DNA of 64,000 nt from Mesorhizobium sp. AR02 (GCF_024746835.1 NZ_CP080531.1:3864001-3928000), one strand, 5' to 3'; positions 37,403 through 46,047 are shown, counted from the stretch's first letter. Notes: generated from the sequence alone by a model not told the origin. Numbers and translations are program-made.

Positions 37403-38977
37403 ATGAGAATAATTTCGCTGAAGCCGGGCCATGATGGCGCAATTGCAGCACTAGATACATCGGCAGCCGAGCTCATCTATTCATACGAGGCCGAGAAAGA
37501 CAGCTTTCCCAGATATTCGGCTATCAACCCGACCTCGGCCCTTGACGCAGCTGGCCGTCTGGACGCCATTCCGGATGTGATTGCTGTCGGTGGGTGGTCG
37601 AAGACGGGAATCGCGGGCGATAGCCCGGTCGCGGCAGGCTACTACGGCATAGCTCAGGGGTCCGAGGTTGTCGGCGAGAAGACGATCTTCGGCAAGAGGG
37701 TGCATTTCTATTCCTCGACGCACGAGCGCTCCCACCTCTGGGGCTCCTACGGCATGTCACCGTTCCCCGCCGGAATGCCTTGTTACGCGCTGATCTGGGA
37801 AGGGGCGCTCGGCGACTTCTATGAAATTGATCAGTACCTGCAAGTTGTGCACTTGGGACAAGTGATGGCGTGCCCAGGCAACAAATTTGCTTTTCTCTAT
37901 GCGCTGGCCGATCCGAAATTCACCCTGCCAAATGGGTTGCGCAATGAGGACGCCGGCAAGCTGATGGCGCTTTGCGCTTTTGGAAAGGACGGATTACCCG
38001 ACCGGGACGAGCAGGCGCTGTTCGATTTCCTGCTCCCACGAGACAGTATTGTGCGCTCACTGAGCAAGGAGGATTTGCGGAATTCGCCTTACTACAACAT
38101 CGGGGTAACCCATCAAAATTTCACCAACCTCGCTCGGCGTTTTTCGGACGCCATCTTCGATTCGTTCCACACCTTTGCGAAAAAGAACCTAACAAAAGGA
38201 TTTCCTCTGCTGATTTCCGGCGGGTGCGGGCTGAATTGCGAGTGGAACCGCCGATGGGTCGAAACAAACCTTTTTTCGGATGTTTTCATTCCTCCGTGCA
38301 CAAACGATACAGGCTCAGCAATCGGGACCGCAGTCGACGCGATGCGGCATTTCACCGGCCATGCTAAGATCAAATGGAGCGTCTATTCGGGCCAGCCTTT
38401 CGTATTTGACGAGTTCGATAGGACCGGACTCGAGGTCCACTCACTCGACTACGGACAAATTGCATCGGCGTTGCTCGACGACAAGGTCATTGGCTGGGTA
38501 CAGGGGAATTGCGAAATCGGACCACGGGCGCTCGGCAACCGGTCAATTCTCGCGGCGCCTTTCTCAAAGGCAAGCCATGAGCGGTTAAACCGCATCAAGA
38601 AGCGGGAGGGTTTCCGCCCGATCGCGCCGGTTTGCCTGGAAGGGGACGTCGCACTCCACTTCGACTTGGCACGCCCGTCGCCCTATATGCTTCTTTTCCA
38701 GAAGGTTCTCGATAGCCGGTTGGAGGCCGTCACGCATGTTGACGGCACAGCGCGGGCCCAGACCGTTTCGCAGGAGCAGAACCCGCACCTCTTTCAACTG
38801 CTTACCTCTTTCAAGGCGAAAAGCGGGGTCGGCGTTCTTTGCAACACATCGCTGAACTTCAATGGCACTGGCTTCATCAATCGCGCAAGCGACTTGCTGA
38901 CCTATGCCCAAGCCGTAGGCCTCGATGGATTCGTGATCAACGATGCCTTTTATCTCCTCAAGGAGGCCATTGCTTAG
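37403..38977 (+). CDS. NodU/TobZ-family carbamoyltransferase
   Basis: A 524-residue O-carbamoyltransferase-type protein. The N-terminal Kae1-like domain begins MRIISLKPGHDGAIAALDTS and contains the metal-binding THERSHLWGSYGMSPF histidines and LISGGCGLNCEWN. The C-terminal YrdC-like domain has GNCEIGPRALGNRSILA, FRPIAPVC, LLCNTSLN-type VLCNTSLNFNGTGF and PxDLL-type SDLLTYAQ. Family members transfer the carbamoyl group of carbamoyl phosphate to a hydroxyl (Nod factor, tobramycin, cephamycin). Low similarity to NodU in the first residues and the absence of a nod box argue against simple nodU. With arcA and the CtlX-like gene nearby, a carbamoylated metabolite is possible. Confidence 0.82.
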   Translation: MRIISLKPGHDGAIAALDTSAAELIYSYEAEKDSFPRYSAINPTSALDAAGRLDAIPDVIAVGGWSKTGIAGDSPVAAGYYGIAQGSEVVGEKTIFGKRVHFYSSTHERSHLWGSYGMSPFPAGMPCYALIWEGALGDFYEIDQYLQVVHLGQVMACPGNKFAFLYALADPKFTLPNGLRNEDAGKLMALCAFGKDGLPDRDEQALFDFLLPRDSIVRSLSKEDLRNSPYYNIGVTHQNFTNLARRFSDAIFDSFHTFAKKNLTKGFPLLISGGCGLNCEWNRRWVETNLFSDVFIPPCTNDTGSAIGTAVDAMRHFTGHAKIKWSVYSGQPFVFDEFDRTGLEVHSLDYGQIASALLDDKVIGWVQGNCEIGPRALGNRSILAAPFSKASHERLNRIKKREGFRPIAPVCLEGDVALHFDLARPSPYMLLFQKVLDSRLEAVTHVDGTARAQTVSQEQNPHLFQLLTSFKAKSGVGVLCNTSLNFNGTGFINRASDLLTYAQAVGLDGFVINDAFYLLKEAIA

Positions 38978-39532
38978 TTCGCTGTTTGCAATTCTCTGAT
39001 TAGGGTCGTTGAGGTCAAGATGCCCCTGCACTTTTTCTGGACCGTTCCGTGGGTCACTCGCTTCTTTTCGCGGTCAGCAGCGCTTGAGCCGCCGCATGAT
39101 GGGGGCAGGAGGGCGAGGCGTCTCAATCTGTTTCACGACCTTGCCGTGCTTGGGCCGGTTCGGGATTCTCAACGAGATCGCCTCGCCCATCGTCCCGAGG
39201 GAACGATCCGGGCATCGCCCTTTCGGGCGAAGGCTTTGTTCGTGTTGCTCCTCGATCTGTCTCTGTTCACGCGGCCAGTGAGCAGGCTCCTTTCCAAAGC
39301 GGAACTCGGTCGCGTCGGCCCACATGCGATGGAGAATGACGCCACTTTGCAGGCCACCGCCACTCGCGCCCGCGCCATGCCCCGGCGCCTGGAAATGTTC
39401 ATTCGAGATCGCTTTGGTATTGGTGTCGAGGTGCGGGCGGAAGCAGATCGGCTGATCGTCGTCACCCGAGACCATCGAATCCTCTGACTCTCGCGGAACT
39501 GGGCCACCCTTTCGGGTCGCGATGAGTGAAAC
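38978..39532. other. Degenerate stretch at the island/core junction, possible transposase remnant
   Basis: No intact gene. On the minus strand around 39270-39370 the frame reads GGGLQSGVILHRMWADATEF and RFGKE, which resembles the C-terminal tail of IS110-like transposases, but family assignment is uncertain. The next gene begins a better-preserved, core-like region. Confidence 0.35.
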
Positions 39533-40666
39533 TCATGCCTTGATCGTCTCGACTGAAGAGGAAACGGTGTCCAGAAAATCCCAGTCCATCGTCACGCCGA
39601 TCCCTGCGCCGTTCGCCGGGATGGGCATGAGGCCATTGGAGGTTTCCAGCCGCTCGACGACGATGTCGCGTTCGAAGTAGCGAGACGAGGACGAGGTGTC
39701 TCCCGGACGCGAGAACTGTTCCAGCGTGCAGAGATGGATGTTGTGGGCACGGCCGATCCCGGTTTCCGTCATGCCGCCGCACCAGACCGGAACGTCATGG
39801 GCGAGGCAGAGGTCATGCACCTGCTTGGCCACCGTATGGCCGCCCAGACGGCCGACCTTGATGTTGATGACCCGCCCGGCATCCGACTGCAGCGCCTTGC
39901 GGCAATCTGCCAGCGTGCGGATAGATTCATCCAGGCAGATCGGCGTGCGCAGTATGGATTGCAGGCGCACATGGTCGTGCAGGTCGTTCCAGGCCAGCGG
40001 CTGCTCGATATAGTCCAGCCTGTAATCGTCCATGTTTCGCAGCACGGGCAGATCGGCCAGCGTGTAACAGCAGTTCGCATCCACGGTCAGATGGATGTCG
40101 GGGAACTCGGCGCGCACGGCATCGAGAAGCTTCAGGTCATGGCCGGCCTTCACCTTCAGCTTGATTCGGCGATAGCCTTGCTGAACATGGTGGGCCACTT
40201 CCTGCAGGGTCCGCGGGATCTCCTTGATCCCCAGCGAAACGCCAACCTCGATCTGGGAGCGAGTGCCGCCCAGCACCTGCCAGAGCGGCAGACCCTGCAC
40301 CTTGGCCCATAGATCCCAGAAGGCCATCTCGACCGCGGCCTTCGCCATCTGGTGATCGCGCCACGGCCGGAACAGCCGCTCGATTTCTTGCGGATTGGCA
40401 AAATTCTTGCCGACGACCGTAGGCAGCAGTACATCACGCATCATCATCATCGAAGAGACGACAGTTTCGGGCAGATAGTCGGGCAGAACATCTGCTACGC
40501 CTTCGGCGTAACCCTCGCAGCCCCCCCCCCGCAGCACGACAATTGGCGCCACCCTCGTCACCATGGTCCCCGAGGAGATGGTGAACGGGTTCAGCAGCGG
40601 AAGCTCGATCAACCGCAGTTCGGCGGATTCGATGACCAGGGGGTCCTTCAGAGGCGGATTCGACAT
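39533..40666 (-). CDS. Enolase-superfamily enzyme (muconate-cycloisomerase/OSBS/N-acylamino acid racemase type)
   Basis: The 377-residue protein shows the barrel-domain signatures of this subgroup: the acid/base pair in RRIKLKVKAG, metal ligands in LTVDANCCY, DYIEQPL and CLDESIRT, and the second lysine in INIKVGRLGG. OSBS and N-succinylamino-acid-racemase members share all of these; the substrate cannot be fixed from sequence. The ribosome-binding site AGAAGGAA precedes ATG 40666. The coding strand has a run of ten G (40521-40530) early in the gene, encoding LRGGGCEG, a potential slippage site. The downstream neighbour is the island junction. Confidence 0.85.
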   Translation of the reverse strand: MSNPPLKDPLVIESAELRLIELPLLNPFTISSGTMVTRVAPIVVLRGGGCEGYAEGVADVLPDYLPETVVSSMMMMRDVLLPTVVGKNFANPQEIERLFRPWRDHQMAKAAVEMAFWDLWAKVQGLPLWQVLGGTRSQIEVGVSLGIKEIPRTLQEVAHHVQQGYRRIKLKVKAGHDLKLLDAVRAEFPDIHLTVDANCCYTLADLPVLRNMDDYRLDYIEQPLAWNDLHDHVRLQSILRTPICLDESIRTLADCRKALQSDAGRVINIKVGRLGGHTVAKQVHDLCLAHDVPVWCGGMTETGIGRAHNIHLCTLEQFSRPGDTSSSSRYFERDIVVERLETSNGLMPIPANGAGIGVTMDWDFLDTVSSSVETIKA

Positions 40667-40774
40667 GATATTCCTTCTGTACGAAAAGTCGGATAGCGGC
40701 CATCATTCACGGGCGACTCACGCAGTCTACAAGAAAGTCAAATTGTGGCAGTATTCATTCCGATTTTCGATATT

Positions 40775-41520
40775 TTATAGAATCTGGCTGTCCCGGTGCC
40801 AGCGCGGCGACATGCAGGAGAGCCCGGCCTCGATCTCGTCGATCACGGCGGTTTTGAGAAGAACCTCCTTTTCGAGCCTCTCGATCGTGCGCGGATAGTC
40901 CGTGCTGACCATGACGATGTCGTTGACGCGCAGCACGTTCGCCGCAGGCTCCTCGCCTTCCGGGACGATGATCTGGCGGAATTCCTTGAACAAGGCAGCG
41001 TTCGCGAGTGCGGCGATCGAAATCACGGTTTCATCGTCGAGCAGCGAGGATGCCGTCTTGAAATGCAGAATCCCTTTCGGGGTCCCGGCAATCTGGGCCT
41101 TTCCATCGAGTTGCTCGATGCAGGAGACAAGAGCCTCCGCCCCGGCCTTGTCGGCGCCAGCGGATAGGCCCACCAGGACGCCCTTTGGGGTGTACATCAG
41201 AACCCCGCCGTGGGCTTGCCCCGGGGCAGGGAGTTCGAGCACGGTGTCGAACATCTGGATCGGCCCGATCTCCGCGGTATCGTCGACCCGGCTTGGCGTG
41301 CCGGGACGGAGCAAGATAGCGCCCCGGTGAAAACGAGCGCCGGGTCTTCGACAAACATGGAGTCGGAAAAGGCCTCAAGAGGCGGAAGGACGGTTACCTC
41401 GACACCAGCGTGCCGCCTGGCGGCAACGTATGCGTCGTGCTCGCTCTTTGCGCCTTTATAGGTCGACTGCCCGATCATCGGCGCGTAGGCCGTTGACGAC
41501 CGAGATGGAGGGTTCGCGAA
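40775..41520 (-). pseudogene. Dimethylarginine dimethylaminohydrolase (DDAH)-like gene, frameshifted and 5'-truncated
   Basis: Three frames must be joined: IVREPSISVVNGLRADD (about 41455-41520), then STYKGAKSEHDAYVAARRHA with DSMFVEDPALVFT, then LLRPGTPSRVDDTAEIGPIQ to the C-terminal Cys region AGLSCMS. One shift is near 41455-41460, the other is a lost base near 41320 (FT-GAL instead of FTEGAILLRPG). The true N-terminus is missing. The enzyme would hydrolyse methylated arginines to citrulline. Confidence 0.8.
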
Positions 41521-41701
41521 CGATCCACCCCCGGACGCTGGACAATAGATGCGGTTGGCGGTGAGGCAGTCCTGTCCGACGTGGCGAATTTGGCGTCGAT
41601 GGCAACGCTCGCCGCTCTGTCTAGATCGGCGTCGGCAACGTAGCACGGCGAACCCCATCGATTTCAGTCGTAGGGCAAGTTAAATTACTCTCACCGCAAA
41701 C

Positions 41702-41848
41702 TACCTTCAACCCGCTCTCGAGCGATGCGTCACTTTCGATTTCGGATGGATCGCCCAGATCTATCTGCGCAACTTCGTGCTGATCACGATCATCGCCGGC
41801 GGACTGCACCTTTATCTTCACACCGGGGAACTCGTTGGTATAGGAGGC
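41702..41848 (+). pseudogene. Sterol desaturase / fatty acid hydroxylase family remnant
   Basis: The frame reads FDFGWIAQIYLRNFVLITII and AGGLHLYLHTGE, the N-terminal membrane segment typical of this family. It is cut off before any histidine box and has no start. Confidence 0.55.
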
Positions 41849-41871
41849 CAAGAGTGCGGACGGGCAAGTGC

Positions 41872-42080
41872 GTTGATGGAATAGAGCTTCGCCATCTGTG
41901 CTACTTCGTTGTAGTGTCGGAGCGCGGAAGCTTCCGCTAAGCGGCCGCAGCGCTTGGTAGGCAGGAATCCCCGATCAGCCGCCGCGTGCACGGTCTCAAG
42001 GACCGAAATCGTGGTGCGCGCTGTTCTCCGGAGGTTCGGCGGTGATATACTTGGCGCTTCAGGCCGCTGTCGCGCCACGG
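41872..42080 (+). pseudogene. LysR-family regulator N-terminal remnant
   Basis: The frame reads DGIELRHLCYFVVVSERGSF, R, an in-frame TAA, then AAAALGRQESPISRRVHGLK, the winged helix of a LysR regulator with a stop codon where an AAA residue is expected. Sequence fades after RHGARRF. Confidence 0.65.
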
Positions 42081-42299
42081 GGCGCGACGGTTCCCCAATG
42101 TTCATTTTCTGGTGAAAATCCACCGCTCGCATATACGGCAAACGGCGACCATGGCGGATGAAGTCGCAGAATCGCCGAGGTCTGCGGGGCAGGAGAGATT
42201 CGAAGTCGTCTTACATCGAGCGCTTATGCTGCTAGCTTTGGTATGGCCCTCTCGACCAATCGCAAGAATCGGGTGTTGCGAGTCCCCGCAACCAGATAC

Positions 42300-42381
42300 A
42301 AAAATGGCCCGCCTCGTGCGGGCCATTTTTGTATTCGGCTGTGGTGGCCGGCTGATTTTAACCCTCATCAGCAGCCCGCAA
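42300..42381 (-). ncRNA. Candidate small RNA / repeat unit 1 (shared 34-nt motif plus terminator hairpin)
   Basis: On the minus strand the unit starts with TTGCGGGCTGCTGATGAGG and TTAAAATCAGCCGG (42381-42348), which can fold through GGCTG and CAGCC. It ends with a stem of 13-bp arms (42300-42312 and 42318-42330) and TTTTTGT, a good intrinsic terminator. The 82-nt size fits a bacterial small RNA. The hairpin also has T runs on the plus strand, so it could simply be a bidirectional terminator. Confidence 0.4.
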
Positions 42382-42442
42382 GGAGGCGAAGCCGACGCTG
42401 TGGGACAGAAAAGCCAAATCCTCTCCCCAAAACCAAAATCTC

Positions 42443-42531
42443 AAACGGCCCGCCAGGCGCAAACCCGGCGGGCCGTTTTGCTGTGCAACGACGCTCGCCG
42501 GCTGATCTTAACCCTCATCAGCAGCCCGCAA
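42443..42531 (-). ncRNA. Candidate small RNA / repeat unit 2 (tandem copy)
   Basis: It repeats the 34-nt motif with one change (TTAAGATCAGCC for TTAAAATCAGCC) at 42531-42498, exactly 150 bases from unit 1. It is followed by a different GC-rich hairpin (AAACGGCCCGCC at 42443-42454 with GGCGGGCCGTTT at 42467-42478). The motif is kept while the spacer and hairpin loop differ, which points to selection on motif and structure. Confidence 0.4.
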
Positions 42532-42720
42532 GCAGCCAAAGCCAAAGCCGCAGGGCAAAACTCAACATCAGAACACCAAATCCAAACAGCACAAACACCC
42601 CGCATCGCGCAAAACCAGCAGGCCGTTCCCGTTCGAGGGGCGATTGAAGCGCATCCAGCGCAAGCAGAGCCAAAGCACATTAATGTAAGCTCCTACTAAC
42701 ATTCTGCGCAGCGTGTCGTG

Positions 42721-43689
42721 TTACTCCCTGGCGACGCCGCGCGCCCGCTTTCTCTCGGCAGCCGCGAGCAATTCAACGAAGGCGCGCACCTTAGCGGGCC
42801 GGAAGCGGGCCGGTGGGAAGACGGCATGGATGCCCCCGGTGGGCAGGGTCCACTCGGCGAATATCCGCACAAGCCGCCCCATGGAGATATCCTCATCGAC
42901 CGCATAGTCGGGAAATATGCCCAGACCGATGCCGGCGAGCACGCAAGCATAGGCCGCCGGGCTTTTGTCGCAGACGACGACGGGATTGAGTTCAGTCAGC
43001 ACCGTCTCGCCGTCCTTGGAAAAGAGCCATTGGCCGACGCCGCGCAGCTGGGCATTGCCGACCCAGGCCAGCGATCGCGCCTGGTTCGGGTTCGCGTCCA
43101 CGGGCAGGCTTGCCACGAAGGCCGGGCTCGCAACGACGATCTGCCGAATCGTGCCCAGGCGCCGCGCCTGGTTGGAGGAATCGGTAAGCCAGCCGACGCG
43201 GATGCCGAGATCGATCTGCTCATCGACCAGATTGCTCACCGCGTCGTCGAAGATCGCTTCGATGCGCATCTGTGGATAGGCCTTCAGATACGCCGCCACG
43301 ATCGGCGCCACCATCCTGGTGCCATAGTCGAGCGGTGCGGTCAGTCTCAGCGTTCCGCTCGGCTCGACCGCGCTGTGCGAGATCTCACCATAAGCCGACT
43401 CCGCCTCGCGCAGGATGATCACCGCCCTGTCATAGAAGAGCCGGCCCTCTTCCGTCGGCGTGACACGCCGCGTCGTGCGCTGCAGCAGCGTCGCGCCCAA
43501 TTCCTCTTCGAGCCTGCCGATCTGATGGCTGACGACGGCTTTGGCGACGCCGAGTCTGTCCGCAGCTGATGTGAACGAACCGGTCTCCATCACCGTGGTG
43601 AAGTAGACGAGCCGATTGAGGTTCAGAAGGTCGGCCAAGGCGATTGCTTTGTCTGATTTGATCAGACAGTTTGTATTATTGGGTACCAT
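42721..43689 (-). CDS. LysR family transcriptional regulator
   Basis: The N-terminal winged helix reads LNRLVYFTTVMETGSFTSAA and LGVAKAVVSHQIGRLEEELG, followed by a substrate-binding domain (GTLRLTAPLDYGTRMV, GIRVGWL, CVLAGIGLGIFPDY). The frame is open from 43689 (ATG), but a near-perfect palindrome at 43650-43668 would then lie inside the coding region. TTG 43638, just before LADLLNLNRL, is a credible alternative start. It is divergent from the DsbA-fold gene, which LysR proteins of this subgroup often control. It probably responds to an aromatic or redox signal. Confidence 0.88.
   Translation of the reverse strand: MVPNNTNCLIKSDKAIALADLLNLNRLVYFTTVMETGSFTSAADRLGVAKAVVSHQIGRLEEELGATLLQRTTRRVTPTEEGRLFYDRAVIILREAESAYGEISHSAVEPSGTLRLTAPLDYGTRMVAPIVAAYLKAYPQMRIEAIFDDAVSNLVDEQIDLGIRVGWLTDSSNQARRLGTIRQIVVASPAFVASLPVDANPNQARSLAWVGNAQLRGVGQWLFSKDGETVLTELNPVVVCDKSPAAYACVLAGIGLGIFPDYAVDEDISMGRLVRIFAEWTLPTGGIHAVFPPARFRPAKVRAFVELLAAAERKRARGVARE
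43650..43668. promoter_or_regulatory. LysR-type operator palindrome
   Basis: TGTCTGA-TTTGA-TCAGACA has perfect 7-bp arms with a T-N11-A core, in the divergent promoter region between the LysR gene and the DsbA-fold gene. It is a natural binding site for the adjacent LysR protein. Confidence 0.6.
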
Positions 43690-43763
43690 TTATCGCAAGA
43701 CCCCCGCCTGCCACATATGGCCAAGACATTTGGCGGCCCGTCAGCCGACAGTCCGTACCAAGG

Positions 43764-44414
43764 ATGGCAGCGATCGTGAGCAATTCAGACGTAACTTACC
43801 TTTTCGACCCGCTCTGCGGTTGGTGCTACGGCGCCACGCCGATGCTGGACAGGCTGTCGGCCAGCGGCGTGCGCCTCGCGCTGCTGCCGACCGGACTGTT
43901 CTCCGGCGCCGGTGCTCGGCCGATGGATGAGGGTTTTGCCGCTCATGCCTGGGCGAACGACCAGCGTATCGAGCGTTTGACCGGACAGACGTTCACGCAG
44001 GCCTATCAGCATAATGTCCTCAATATCCGCGGCACCTTGCTGGACTCGCATGCCGCGACCCTCGGCATCAGCGCCGCCGGCCTGGAAGACCCCAGCCGCC
44101 GGCTCACCGCGCTTAAAGCGATCCAGCGTGCGCGCTATGTCGACGGCCGCGATATCGTGACTGTGGAAGGCGTGGCTGGCGTGCTCGCCGATGCCGGCAT
44201 GGCGGATGCCGCGGCAACGCTGAAGAAGCCGACCGAAATCTTGCTGACGGCTCACGGCGAGCTGGTCGGCCGTGGCCGCGCGCTGTTCCAGCGCCTTCGT
44301 GCCGACGGGGTACCGTCACTCGCCGTCGTCCGCAACGATACGCCTCAACTCATCGGCTCCAACGCGCTGTTCGGCAGCTTCGACAATCTCCTCGCCCATA
44401 TCGCGGCGGCGTGA
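43764..44414 (+). CDS. DsbA-family (thioredoxin-fold) oxidoreductase
   Basis: About 216 residues with the catalytic CxxC in FDPLCGWCYGATPML right at the start of the fold, then the helical insertion (QAYQHNVLNIRGTLLDSHAA) and the cis-Pro region VPSLAVVR. It lacks a signal peptide, so it is a cytoplasmic member like FrnE/2-hydroxychromene-isomerase-type proteins. ATG 43764 is used; GTG 43776 has better spacing from AAGGA. It is followed after 38 bases by an NAD(P)-binding protein gene and is divergent from LysR: a small redox operon. Confidence 0.87.
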   Translation: MAAIVSNSDVTYLFDPLCGWCYGATPMLDRLSASGVRLALLPTGLFSGAGARPMDEGFAAHAWANDQRIERLTGQTFTQAYQHNVLNIRGTLLDSHAATLGISAAGLEDPSRRLTALKAIQRARYVDGRDIVTVEGVAGVLADAGMADAAATLKKPTEILLTAHGELVGRGRALFQRLRADGVPSLAVVRNDTPQLIGSNALFGSFDNLLAHIAAA

Positions 44415-44452
44415 TCCCTCCCAACTGACCTCCAACAAGGACTGTAAAAGAC

Positions 44453-45064
44453 ATGGCAAAAGTCGCTCTCATCGGCGCATCGGGCGCTGTCGGTTCGCGC
44501 CTGCTCAAGGAACTTTCTGACCGTGGCCACACGGTCACCGGTATCGCCCGCAACCCCGAAAAAATCGCTGCGCTGCCCGGTGTGACGGCCAGGAAGGGCG
44601 ATGTCTTCGACAAGGAAGGTCTCGCTGATCTGATCCGAGGTCATGATGTGGTGATCAGCGCCGTGCACTTTCTGGACAGCGACCCCGACACGCTGATCGC
44701 CGCCGTGCGTGCTTCCGGTGTGAAGCGCTATCTCATTGTCGGCGGCGCCGGCAGCCTTGAAGTCGCGCCCGGCAAAAGGCTGGTCGATACCCCCGAATTC
44801 CCTGCAATCTACAAGGCCGAAGCACAGAAGGGCGCCGACTTTCTCGACACGTTGAAGACGGTGGGCGACCTCGATTGGACCTTCCTGTCGCCCTCCGCCA
44901 TGTTCGTCCCGGGCGAGCGCACCGGCAAATACCGCCTCGGCAAGGACACGCTTCTTGCCTCGGACAAGGGCAGCAGCATCTCCTTCGAGGACTACGCCAT
45001 CGTCATGGTCGACGAGATCGAGAAGCTGGCCCACATCAGGCAGCGTTTTACCGTCGGCTATTGA
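44453..45064 (+). CDS. NAD(P)-binding oxidoreductase (atypical SDR, YwnB-like)
   Basis: The 203-residue Rossmann protein begins with the dinucleotide-binding loop VALIGASGAVGSRLLKEL. It continues with VVISAVHFLDSD, YLIVGGAGSLEVAPGKRLVD and WTFLSPSAMFVPGERTG, the pattern of NAD(P)H-binding YwnB/YeaE-type proteins. AAGGA precedes ATG 44453. It is in an operon with the DsbA-fold gene. Its stop abuts the stop of the convergent next gene without any spacer. Probable role is reduction of a quinone- or aldehyde-type compound under LysR control. Confidence 0.87.
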   Translation: MAKVALIGASGAVGSRLLKELSDRGHTVTGIARNPEKIAALPGVTARKGDVFDKEGLADLIRGHDVVISAVHFLDSDPDTLIAAVRASGVKRYLIVGGAGSLEVAPGKRLVDTPEFPAIYKAEAQKGADFLDTLKTVGDLDWTFLSPSAMFVPGERTGKYRLGKDTLLASDKGSSISFEDYAIVMVDEIEKLAHIRQRFTVGY

Positions 45065-45868
45065 TCAAACGGCGGCGGCCGTGTCTCGATCGAGGCCGGC
45101 CGACGCCAGCCGCATCAGCGCTTCGCGGACGCCGACACGCCGATAGGTTTCGGTGACAAGGCCGTCCTGTCTCAGGTCCTGGCGGCGACGTTCGACAAAG
45201 GCGCGTTCCTCGCTGGTCAAGTCATGCTCACGCTTGCGTAGCCAGTCCTGGTAGGACGAATCGAGTTCCTTGACCGGCTTGGCCGCGGTCGAAACCGAAG
45301 CCGGCCGGCTGTCGTTGTAGCGCGGCCGCAAGGCACTGCTGGGATTGTATTCGGTCCGCTTGTCGTTGCCTGAAATGACGAGGTCGGGATCCGAAACCCG
45401 GCCCGACGGATCGTAGACGAAGGCCGATGCGATGCGGTCGAGCGCCGCATCGACTTCCTTCGGCCGATGCACCACCTCGCGCGGCGCGCGATCAGGAACG
45501 GCCAGCCTTGTGATGCCGCGATCATTGATGGCGTCGAGCATCTCACGATGATCGCGCGAAGTGATGACCTCGCGCCGGGCTGGCCAGAAATCATAGGGCG
45601 CATGCGCGCCATAACCCTTGCCGATGTGGAAGGCATAGATTTCGGGATAGACCGTCAGCTCCGTGCGGCGGCTCGGCTTGATGTCGTAGAAGGAGGTGAT
45701 GGCGATCTGCAGCAGATGGGTGGCGCCGATGCCGCCAAGCGCATCGTCGATCACCAGGCCGAAGCGATCATGCGGGTTCCAGCCCGGCAAGGCCTGCGCG
45801 ATCGAGGCGGGCTTGCCGTCGATCTCGACGTCGAACATATCAGCCTTCAACAATGTCACGACATGCAT
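45065..45868 (-). CDS. Conserved hypothetical protein (267 aa)
   Basis: No family could be named. It has a globular N-terminal half (MHVVTLLKADMFDVEIDGKP, YPEIYAFHIGKGYGAHAPYD) and a charged C-terminal half rich in Arg and Glu (HDLTSEERAFVERRRQDLRQ), probably helical. No signal peptide or membrane segment was seen. Codon use resembles that of the core neighbours. It is convergent with, and directly abuts, the oxidoreductase gene. Confidence 0.75.
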   Translation of the reverse strand: MHVVTLLKADMFDVEIDGKPASIAQALPGWNPHDRFGLVIDDALGGIGATHLLQIAITSFYDIKPSRRTELTVYPEIYAFHIGKGYGAHAPYDFWPARREVITSRDHREMLDAINDRGITRLAVPDRAPREVVHRPKEVDAALDRIASAFVYDPSGRVSDPDLVISGNDKRTEYNPSSALRPRYNDSRPASVSTAAKPVKELDSSYQDWLRKREHDLTSEERAFVERRRQDLRQDGLVTETYRRVGVREALMRLASAGLDRDTAAAV

Positions 45869-46047
45869 TGCGGTCTCCGTCGTCTTCCGCCGATTCGTCA
45901 GAACGTCATCAGATCAGCAGCGCTTGCGCTTGTCAGCCGGCATCCGGCTTAACCGTTCGGATCGAGGCAGGCCAGCTGGGCCTTGCGAGACTCCTTCCCC
46001 ATCAGCGTCGGCATGGTTAATACTGTCGACTTCGCGGAGAATCGATC

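Noticed and set aside
42348..42381. CTGATGAG in the tandem motif as a hammerhead ribozyme core
   Set aside because: The required GAAA after stem II and the third helix are missing; the motif is better explained as an ordinary sRNA or repeat hairpin.
42300..42540. CRISPR array
   Set aside because: Only two repeat copies, 150 bases apart, with spacers containing terminator hairpins; no cas genes in the window.
39000..42700. tRNA gene as island attachment site
   Set aside because: No cloverleaf with a GGTTCGAATCC-type T-arm was recognised; isolated TTCGAA strings lack the other arms.
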